Shown one piece after another: positions 48,901 through 60,900 of a stretch of 64,000 nt of DNA. The DNA comes from Phoronis australis (Eukaryota; Phoronida; Phoronidae). The stretch's first letter is position 1, and each line of letters opens with the position of its first letter. The stretch is from positions 379,846 to 443,845 of the forward strand of contig NMRA01000004.1 in assembly GCA_002633005.1 (NCBI GenBank), read 5' to 3'. The notes under the pieces are model-generated. The model was given only the letters and a program-made list of their open reading frames with translations, was not told the origin of the DNA and made no database searches. The translations under genes and the position numbers were made by a program.

Positions 48901-51900
48901 ACTACAAGAAAACAGATTGTTCACATAGTATTAGAGCAGAGACACCTCTGGCAAAGGAAGAAAGCCAACTTTTTGGTATTTCTTTTGCTAAAATTATGCT
49001 TTGCCTACTCAGCCCCAATTACTGTTTTTCTACTGTAACAGAAAATGCAAGAAACAATCCTGAACTGACATATTGTTTTTAAACATATAACAGAAACTTC
49101 AGGAATATTGCACACATTTTATATATTATTAAGAGTCCAGTGAACAGTAATTGACAATGCAATACGTCTAAAATTTATATGTATTGTAATAATACCACCA
49201 AATGTGAAGGCTTTACCTCAAAGCGTCACGGTGAAAATCAGCTGAAGAGGAATAGGGGACAGCAAGAAAGCAAGTGAAGGATTGGGGATAGTTAGACAAA
49301 AACACATACAGTGGTTTGGTTAGCATCAGACAACCCATTAAGTTTATGGCTGGTGTTCTCAATTTGATGTTCTGTTGTTGTTCTACTGCCGTAAAAGTGA
49401 TTCTACAACAAATGAAATGTTGAGAGATACTGAAAAGAGAGCGCAATACACAAATCATGCAGGAGGGAAATTAGGAACTCGAGTAAAACTGAACTGAAAT
49501 CGGAGAAAAAGAAGAAATTTTAGGCCAACAAAGGCTGGGACAAATAAGAAGTAGCAAAGCAACTTTAAGCTTTTTGTTAGTGAGCAGCTTCTGGGAAGAT
49601 CTAAAATATCTGTGTATAACAAATACTTGTAGCAAAATAACAATAACACATGGACACACAATAGACATTGGTGCCTAAATACTGAGTTAAATCTAACATG
49701 CAGCCAAAATGCCAATTGTTTCACCTTTACAAAGGTCACTTTTAGTAGTGCTAGCTCAAAACCTTTGGTCATCAGATAGCCAAAAGATGCTATTTACCAC
49801 CACAGCAACAAAACAAAAAACATTCAAGTGAATGTGCTACATTTTAAGACAACAAAGAAAAATATACATCAAGCATCCAGCTTACTTACTGTAATATTCG
49901 GCCTCGCATATGGGAACAGCAATATGAGTAGTGACACTCCAATTCCAACCATGATTCCGTACTGTAATATACACGATACCACGGTTACCGCAGGTTAAAT
50001 AGAAACATTTTAGTACTTGTCGAGCAATGAACATCGTAAGAACCCTGACTCTTAAGAAAAAAATCGTCAAAAGACTTTGACTGTTCAACCATCGTTTTCT
50101 TGCAAATAATGCAATACTGTGATCATCAAGAATTTTGAAAATAAGTGGTTTCCTGAGTTTACAATTAGTATTTTAAAAAGGCACTTAAAGTACTGGGTAA
50201 CAACAGGTCTCGTATGAAATGCTAAATTAAAGCACCTAAATGCAGAGCATTCTGGCACCGACGATGAAAAGTGAATAAATGCTTTTGTCACAATATAGAT
50301 AATACAGCTTTCTATAACCTTATGTTGAACAGTCAGACCAGACAACAAGTCAAGTACTGATCTAGTCAAATTAAAATACATCATGAGCAAATCATTACAG
50401 AAAATACTCAGTTCTCACCTCAATACCCAAAATGAAGGAAAGAATGAAAGTGACCACCAACGGAATCAAATCAATTTCTGTAAAGAAATAGCGGATGTTA
50501 CAAACATAATGACAGACATTACAGACAAAATAGCAGATGTCACGGACATAATGGTACGTATATGAGGTAGTGAAGATTGTCAAATTCTGAATATTAAAGT
50601 GACGACAATACACAATCACAGAGGAAGATAATGTTGCAGGGTCCTTAGAAATATTCAAAAGAAGGGATTTTTATGTATTAATAAAACCAAGGCTTTTCTG
50701 AAACGATTACAAAGAAAACAAAAGGCTGCCATACTGACTTTTTTACAGAGAGCAAAAACTGATGTATGCACATCTCAGGGCATGTTTGACCTACGAGTCT
50801 TCCGATCAACAATCCAGAAACCTGCCATGCATGTCTACATGGTTAGCCGGCAGTCAATATTGGATAGACGCTATCTGTTAACTCATACCCAATGACAAGA
50901 GCAACGCGGAGCGTTGAAATGCGCCCACAATTGCACCGCATACGGTATCCTTCTAGGGTTGTTTATTGGTACCATAAAGTGGCCAGTAGAGGGCATACTT
51001 TGCAAAATGGAAAGGCATGGTCCTTGTCTCCTCAATAGGCTAGGGGCAAAATGTGAGTAATCTTCATAATACAAGCACATCCTATACACCAGTTGCTTAA
51101 AGCACCACAGAAACATAGAATTAAAAACAAATTTACCAACATACGAGATTAGCACNTTAAAAAGGCACTTAAAGTACTGGGTAACAACAGGTCTCATATG
51201 AAATGCTAAGTTAAAGCACCTAAATGCAGAGCATTCGGACACCGACGATGAAAAGTGAATAAATGCTTTCGTCACAATGTAGATAATACAGCTTTCTATA
51301 ACCTTATGTTGAACAGTCAGACCAGGCAACAAGTCAAGTACTGATCTAGTCAAATTAAAATACATCATGAGCAAATCATTTCAGAAAATACTCAGTTCTC
51401 ACCTCAATCCCCAAAATGAAGGAAAGAATGAAAGTGACCACCAACGGAATCAAATCAATTTCTGTAAAGAAAAAATGGATGTTACAAACATAATGACAGA
51501 CATTACGGACAAAATAGCAGATATCACGGACATAATGGTACATATACGAGGTAGTGAAGATTGTCAAATTCTGAATATTAAAGTGATGACAATACACAAT
51601 CACAGAGGAAGATAATGTTGCAGGGTCCTTAGAAATATTCAAAAGAATGGATTTTTATGTATTAATAAAACCAAGGCTTTTCTGAAACGATTACAAAGAA
51701 AACAAAAGGCTGCCATACTGACTTTTTTACGGAGAGCAAAAATTGATGTATGCGTATCTCAGAGCGTATTTGAGCTACGAGTCTTCCAATCAACAATCCA
51801 GAAAGCCTGCCATGCATGTCTACATGGTTAGCCGGCAGTCAATATTGGATAGACGCTATCTGTTAACTCATACCCAATGATAAAATGAACATGTGGAAGC

Positions 51901-54900
51901 TGAAAACATTAACAAGAGCAACACAAATCTTAGAAATGCACCCACGAATGCACCAAGCCATTTATCAGTATCATAAAAATAGCAACTAGAGATGAAGAAT
52001 ATGTCGAACCTTTCTGAATGTGGGAAGGCATTGTTCTCTTTCGAATATAAAAAACTAAATTGCCACCTGGGCACGCCAATTTTCAAAATCATCCTTTGAG
52101 CGACTGGGCAGAGAAAGGGTGGATGCAACAATAACAAAAATGGCCTTTGAGTAGAGCAGAATACATCGAATACGTCCTAAAATAGTAAGGCTTTGTAGTT
52201 TTTGTGAAAAGCCATTAAGGGACTTTGAAGATACAGAGGCAAATGTAAAATATTAAATTGCCATAGGAGGATACAGACATAGTCATGTTCGTCTGAAAAT
52301 CACCACCATCACCAAAGGAACACATCTGTCAACTTTTCTGAAGATCTTTAAGGGCTTTGGAAATACAGAAATGGACGCCAGAAGCCAGACAGATGACGGC
52401 AATATAAGTATTTGAGTATATAATAAAACAAAGTGATCTCTAAAGATTGCATATCTACGCCAACAAGCAGTTCAGCTAGGAAGACCGTAATTACACTGTC
52501 CTTTGTGTACACTTATCACACTTTTTGACAAAAAAGGTTAAATGGGAAAGAGAGAGACTCTCAATTCTGTGTCACTATTAACTAAATCATCTTGTACTCA
52601 CTTTTGACCTTCCACAACTTGACCAGGATCATGATATCCACCATTTGTAGAACAGCGGCAATGATGACGCCAGCAAGAGCTGCATCAGGAATGTACTGGA
52701 AATATGGTGTCAGCAAGAGCAGGGCGAGGATGACGAGAGCACCTGTGACTATGCCACCGCCAGGAGTCTTTACACCACTCTGTGAGTTGACAGCCGTCCT
52801 GTCATGGAGAATGTGTTCAAAATTAGCAAATAATTTACAACAGGACTCTTTACTTTCTGGTTTAACATTGATCGGATGTATATCAAATACATCTATCATC
52901 ACAACAGACTAATTGTCGAGTAAGTTTAATCGTAAATAAAACTTTCGGTTGCAAAAATACCCCTTTAATGAATTTCCTTTTTGCTATTATGGTCATTGTC
53001 AACAGGCATACGACAATGGTCATCACCACAAACATTAGTACTGTCAAAAGGAACACCAAAACTCGGATTCACCGTCATCGTTATCATCACCCAAGTTACT
53101 GTCATCATTATCACTACAACTGGCATGGTTTCTAGATGTTTCTAAAGAAATAGCCAATAAAGCAAAGTGGTACACCCCCATCCCCGAGATAAAGGAAAGC
53201 AATTGGGCATCTGTTTACTAAAGCAACAATGAACACAATTTACGTCAAAGAGAGTTACTTTTTGGCAAGAACTGACAGATTGTTACTGCTAGAGATGGTG
53301 CTTGGTGCATCACACACCATGACCAGTCAACTTTGTGCACATAATCTCAAACAATAGTCCACTGTTAGTTCTTTCCAAGCCTAGAAATCACCCCTAATTT
53401 GAGTAAGGAAATTTCCGGAACAATTATATAACTGTAAGTTGTCTAAAATCAAAGGTTAATTTTTCAACAGAAGGCAGGTTTATCGTGACTAGTTAAAATT
53501 GTGTCCCCAATACGAGTTACTTTAGAACAACTTGCCATAGAAAAACTTTCCCCAGTTCTGCAGGGCATCCACTCTACATACCCTACACCAAGCAACAAAT
53601 ATGGCGCAAAAATGATTAGACACACCTATATATGTAACTGAGCAAGTGCAAAGATGGTAATTACTTCCACCTTGTCTGCCAGGATGTGTCCCCACTACGA
53701 CTTGTGCTTGGGCAAGTTGCCCAAGAAAAAGTCACCCTATTTCGATAACATTTAGTTAAGTTGTCACACGTGTATTGCCCAAGTACAAAATTGAATCCAC
53801 ACTACTTCTAAACCTAGCGGCAACCCGTTCCAGGAGTAACATCTTTTAGCGTAACTTGTAATGTGCACAGCACTTTCGACCACTGAATTCCACACCACTG
53901 GATAAAACTCAAAACGGAAGAAATATGACTTTATTGTTTTTCCTTGAAAAAATAGTGTTTGGTGAATGTCGACCTCTGAGTACAGATCACCTACCTGGAG
54001 AAACTCCCCGTCACTGGATACGAACCAACAAAGGAACTGAGCATGTTGGCAGCACCGATGGCGATGAGCTCTTGGCTGGCATCAATACGGTAATTGTTGA
54101 CTCTAGCTGTAACACAACCCCCACATGGTATGAACGTGTTGGTCGAGTGCATAAAAAGCTCAACTGTATCTAGTCATCAAGATGAACCAGAACAAAGCGC
54201 CACAAAAATGAATGAAAGTTCCGAACATCATCATAAGCTAGTTTCAGCTAACTTTTCTGAGAAAACTTGACCACAACAATTTCCAAACTTTGATTTTCTC
54301 TGCATGAACAAAAGTCTGCCATAAACCTTGCTATTACCATCAATATGTCTTATTTACCTAAATAAAATACCACCCAGAATACACTTTGGTAGTGTAAAAA
54401 TGAATTCCCACAATTAACTAACACAAAAAAACATTTAGTTACAAATACCAAAGTCGAAATGAAGAAGGTGAATAGAAATACAGCAAAATTTTAAAAATTC
54501 AGCTTATGATATAATGCCACACTACCTGCAATCACTCTAATTTCTAAGAGCAACACAACAGAAATAAGTATAATATCAGAAGGCAAAACAAAAAAGAAGT
54601 TAGAAAAAAATAAACAACGTAGATAAACTAAATATAGAAAAACCAAGGAAGGTGAAGGCCAGAATGTTTGGCTTCTACAAAGAATTTTACTGACAACTGT
54701 ATAATCTTAAAACAATAAGTGTTATTGAACTATGTCAGTGGCAAATGGCACAAGCGATTGATGACTCACCGAAAGCCGAGCCAATGGCAATAGTTTCCAG
54801 CAGACCAATCAATGGGATTATGGCGAAACCAGCACCAATATCCTGAAAGAGCAAAGATGGACATACAAAAACAAAACTGGTGAAAAACTATTTGCATTAA

Positions 54901-57900
54901 CTAGCCGGGATGTTTCTGGCTATACGACCTTAGCAGGACAAGTTAAAAAGGTATGCAAACGAGGACTAAAAACTTTTCAAGTTTTGTTAAGGGAAGTTAC
55001 TACAGATTTGCTTGTACCTGAAAACAAGTTTTAATTTATGACTGACATTTGAATCATCTTCTCAGGAAACCAATTGACAAATTTTTTGTGATTCAGGGTG
55101 CCACAAAGAAACAACCAATTTTCTTTGACACAGTAGATTTTTATCACAAAACAGTGTCACAAACTAACATGTCAGTGCTGGCTCTAAACAAAGCTTCTGG
55201 TAATTTCTGTAATTCAGGTATCTCTCGAGTAGTTTTAATTTCTGCAACTGCGAAACCCTCTAGACACATGATCCAACCAAAAGGTGCAAAATGCTGTACT
55301 GGAGATTTAGTTGATTTCAAAAAAGTTTCCAACTCAATGGATCAATGTTGGCATCAATGGTGACACTTAACAGACACTGTACTTACACTGAAAACCTGCC
55401 CCACGTCCCTGGTCACATTTGATGCATTGATGGAGAATTCTGGAGCCTTGAAAGGTGGAAGACCTGGGTCAATCCTCCCAGTCAATGTGAAGGGGTCGAT
55501 ATCTATCGCCAGGAGACCAGCAGCAACACCCGACGCAGCGATAACAACAATGGCGTTACGTGCTACAAAAAGCCATTTTATAGATTTAGCTGTAAACCAC
55601 TAGATGTTTATTCAGCACTGCTTGATCAATGCTTGACATAGCTATGCAAAAGAATCCATTCACAAGTTCTCAAGTCAGAAAATAGTACAAAAAAATCTTT
55701 CAGAGAGCAATAACACAGACCTAAACATGTCAAAGGATCTTTTTGCATGACATCAGAGGCCGCAGAGTGCAGGACCGACATTGCCAGAAAATGTAAAAAG
55801 AATTTACATCGTCGAGTGAGGCCTACCCATTTCCAAACCAATGGAGTTAAAATTATTCAGTTTAGAACACGAAATGGTGGAAAAATGAAACCTGGCTTTG
55901 TCAAGTTTTCAAGACCAGTAAACACTAAGAATGTTTTACTTGGCCACATGGACTGCAACCCACAGCTATCATTAATTGATATGTGGTAAAAAGTTAGAAT
56001 ACATGCCACGGCGGTGTAGTAACCCTCCGGAAACAGAAAAATGACAATTCTTGCATTTAATTTTGTCTCTCAGCTAAGGATTTTTACAGTCATTCAAATA
56101 TTTAGATATTTTTATCAATGTTAATAACACAAAAGATAGGGCAATAATTCAACATTTGAATGAATTAACTAGGAAAATTTGGCATGTGCAAGTTTGGGTA
56201 CACAGTTGACAAGTTTAACATACCAGGTGGAATTTCATACCAAACTAATTCAACAATTGCCTAATTTATGGCTTTGCAGACTTTCTCTTTATACTGGTCT
56301 TGATGATATTTGTAAATGTACAAAGAATTTAGTAAGAGACAAACAAAATTATGCTCAAACCCAATTTTTAATTCACTGCAATTATTCACACGTTTTACCT
56401 GTGCCCACCAACCAAACTATCTTTCTCGCTACCCTTTTGGCCATCGTGGGATTTTCATCCTCCTTGGAATATCTATCGGTTAGGTCTTTGATTTTCTGTA
56501 ACCACAACAGTAGTGTAGTCAAGAAGACAGCCACACAGACAATAACACTGCTTTCATCACATTCAGTCACTTCTTACACAGAGAACAACCAGCAACTTAT
56601 TTCCATGCTATCATTACTTTTCGTGTTTACATTTGAATAACTACAGTATACATTATGTTTCTTCAAATCCTATGACTGCTTTTCCACACTGTGGACAAGA
56701 TTAAAATCAGTGCTAGCGAATTCACGTGGTATCTAATAAGAAGGCAGATCTGATCCGTCGCCTCAAAACAATTTCAAATGGGAATGCACCATTGCCTTCT
56801 GTTCACCCTCTCCCAAATCAGGCGGCTGATCACAGAGAGAAGCCTACATTCCAATCACATAACTTACAGTTAGGTTCTATTTACCCACGTTGAGTGCACA
56901 TGATTGGCCAGAACATATATAGAATTTCCCACCCCAATGTTATGCTAATTGCTCATGAGAAGGCTGAGAAGGAAGTCTTTGTGAGCACTTGTTTTAAGCA
57001 GCTAGCGTGCTTTCTTATCCAAATGTCCCATCTACCTTCTCATAAAAATTTGACATAAGTCCAAATGCCTGAATGCAAAGGGTTTGTTGAGGTATTTACA
57101 GATTTACTTACTTACCTTTAAAATAACAAGTAGGGCTATACAGACAAGGCCCATAGTCAGGTCCCAAACACTGCAAGTCAAAAGTAAAATAGTAACCATG
57201 ACAGTGAAAAGACAAAGTTCTGTTAAAAGAAATTTGGAAGATCAAGTTAATTTTTTTTTGATTTCACAGTGAAAGTAAAAACTAAAATACAGTCTACAAA
57301 TAACTAGGTCTCACAGATCAACTGTTTGATGTGTGCCCATGGCTATGGTGGCAAATGAATTTACTTCACAAAATAAATGGAACAATTGTGAACCAAATGT
57401 ATTAAATCTAAAAATATTGCAAGTAACTTAAAGTTTGGAAGTTAACACAAACTTTGAAACGAATTTCGGGGGAATTGTTGTCCGACTTTAACAGTCGCAG
57501 TGGTGACTTCCTGATAACTTAGGATTTTTCTCAGGTAGCCAAACACAACATGAGGATGCGACCTACAGGGCACCAAATCGAGCCCAGAATGAATATTAGA
57601 TAAACTGTTTCACCTCACTATAATGTAACCACAAAATACATCTGAAGAGTAATTTTTGATAACACATTGAAACAAATCATTGTATAAGATTATGATTATG
57701 CACAACCCTGAAAATACCTTAACTTCAGAACATCGTATTTCAGACATGGCCGTTTTGATTCCTATGAAACTAAACATACTACGCTTTATACACAGTACTC
57801 CAAAAGGCTGACAGGGATTGCTTTTAAAATGTTCCATTTTTTCATGAGAGGCTATCAAAATAAGATTTTTATGATTTTCATGAAAAAAGTAAAAAAAATG

Positions 57901-60900
57901 GATAAACGAAAACGAAATGATATTTTTGAGATTTTATCGTACACATAATACAGAATGAAATTTAGTTTTAGTTAATTTAATGATACTTCTGTCTTGCAAT
58001 TAAGTTAATGTAGTTTTATTGCTAAATTTTACTAAGACATGGTGACGAGACTCGATCAGTAGCAGATTGACAGACAGTCAAAACTCAAATTCTATAGGCT
58101 TTCAGCTATCGCAGAAAACATATGCTGAGGTAAAATCTACTGTTTGTAGATACTTGGATAAATTTACAGACATAACTGTGATGGAAAGCTAAGGAAAATT
58201 TGATGGAAAATAATGTTGAAACTGAGTATAGACTTACTTTGTTTCTGGAATTCGGTGGAACGTTTCGTACACCTGCTCCAGAAACTCTCTTGGGATGTTT
58301 TTCAAACCCAACACTTTCTGTAAAGAGAAAGAAAATTACTATACCCAAAACTCCAACATTACAAATATTGATCTAAGTCTTTGTTTTCAGAGATTTGTCA
58401 CAGAATCCAAAGAGGAATAAAAGATAATTAGAATGATTATAATAAAAAATACAAGTATCACAAATCAGCTTGGCTGGTTTAATGAAAACTACAAAAATAC
58501 TCTTACCCTGACTTGACCAAATGCAATCACAATTGCCGCAGCTGAAGTGAAACCATTAATCACAGGATATGCGATAAAGTTGACCAAAAACCCTGAAATA
58601 AGGATACAAGTCAGTCGCATCAAACAACATCCATGTGTCATTATAGCTAAATGTTAACCAAATCACTACTGCCAGCTTTCATTCTAGAACAGGACAAGCG
58701 CAAATTTCTTGTTACTTGACAGAAACCATCATTTGAAACATAAAAGCAATCATTTTATTACTTCATTGTATTATATTACTGTTTTTGTTGTTGAGGGCCC
58801 TCTTGGAAAGCAGTGCTATCACTGAAGAGGACACCCTCATTTTAAGTATCACAATAAATAAATAAATAAATCAGAACGATTATAAGCTATTTGATCAGTA
58901 CTTATATATACATTCATTAACTAATTATAGTAACTCATATTAGTTCTACAGTGCGTTGAAAGCTGAACCATGATTTACAAATGGTAATCAGCAGCTAACA
59001 GTACAAGTATTAGAATAAAATTACACAAGGCCTAGCTATAGACATAATTTTCAACACATGACAAAAGGCTCGTATGTATCACAAAATTAAATCGAAAGTT
59101 GACTAACCAATTCCTTCAGAAGTCCACATAACCTGCACTGTCCTGAACTTACCTAAGTGAAAGACGCCTAGTAAAAACTGCACAATTCCGCAAGCGAGTG
59201 TTAATATAATGGCATAGGTGGCGTCGCCTGGGATGGGGGAATGTGCGAAGTCTGCTGTCATCAGCGACATGATGGCAGTTGGTCCCAGAGTGATGTCCTT
59301 GGAAGTTCCCAGGAGGCAGTAGACGAAACAACCCATGAATGCAGAGTACAAACCATACTGGAAAAATTGAACAGGAAAATTCAGGACAAAAGATCATACC
59401 GCTTGACTATGCTCGTCACGCAAGGCAAACAAAACTGAGCTTGAGTACACACTGCTTAAAAATGGCTTTTTAAATTAAGCGTAAACCAAGTTTAATGCAT
59501 TCATTTAGAGATTAGCAAAGATTTTTTCAAGCTAGAAACCATAAATTATGGATTTGAAACAAAATGAAAGCTGCACATCACATAATACTCCGTACTTTCA
59601 AAAAGACAACTGTTTTGACCTACCATTAGCCACCATTTATTTGTTTGCCATTTAAAGAGATACTCAATTATGTTCCAAAGAAAATTTAGTCAAGTGTTCA
59701 CCTATAACAATTTAGGCTGAAATTTAACTATACGATGCTGGAAATAGAAATTAAAAATGACCATTTACAAATTTAAATAAATCACATGACACCCAGTACA
59801 GATCATCCATCTTCACTCCACCTTAGCCACGACTTGAACCACAATAACATTTTAAGCCCACCAAGCAGTGACAATTACATGTCAAGCCCATTAGAATGGC
59901 AAGTTTACCTGTGGAGGTAGCTCAGCTATCTGGGCATAGGCCAGACCCTGAGGTATAACTGTTAGTCCTACAGTCAGACCGGCCACTATGTCGCCTACTA
60001 ACCAGCTGGGTCTGAAAACAATATGATTGAACTATACTAAGACATGAACAGAATCTCCTCCAGTGAGAATTAAAATTTATTGACTAAAGCTGCACTTCCA
60101 AGCAAATACAGTAGAAACAAATTTTGGATTTGATCACATTTGCCAGAAGATACCAGGAGCTTCCAAAAGTACGTCCATATTTACAAAATATCGTGTGTCT
60201 TTTAATTATGTTGCTAGGTCAGTTACTGTATCTATGTTCAGGTGAGAGTAGAGTTTTGTTCAGAAAGTATGAACGCATCGAAATAAAGACCGTGAATAAT
60301 GAAAAGTGTCGTGCATTTAACAAATTCTGTTTAACAGAAAACTTGCTCCCGAAGTACACTCATATTTATAAGAACATACATTTTGGGATGCAATTAGATA
60401 AAGAGTGACAGACACAAAAAACAATAGTGTTAATATGGTAAAATAAACACTGAAAGCAAAACATATTAGATAATCTGCTAGTGTTAGTGTTTATTCCCAG
60501 GTGAAAGCACATTTTCTGCAATCATATTCTATTTCTAGGGTTTGGTAGTCCTCGCCAATATGTTCAAACAGTAACACCTACCTGTATTTAGGAAGCCAAA
60601 GGGTGATGGGCAACTTCTTACGCATGTTCTGCAATGTACATGCCTTGCGCGCGTACCCCTTGATTCTGTCGCCCACTGACATCTTTTTGCTCTCTGTGTC
60701 CACAGGGGGCTCTGTAAATCTCACCTCACCATTCTGTTCAACACCTCCACTGAAACGAGTAAGGTTTGTGTTAGCTGAAAAAGTCCTCACAACAACAGCG
60801 GAGACTCATCTGGTATGTGTGTGCGTGTGCGTGCTTCTGCGCCCAGAGCACTAAAATGGAGGTATTGGAAAGAATTTGGTGATCCTAAAATAAAGTTAAG

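Noticed and set aside
60578-60790. 70-codon frame starting MRTFSANTN as the N-terminus of SLC26A11
   Set aside because: It starts at GTG and runs through a TTTCAG acceptor at 60750. Splicing to the ATG exon at 61430 gives a proper start with an upstream in-frame stop.
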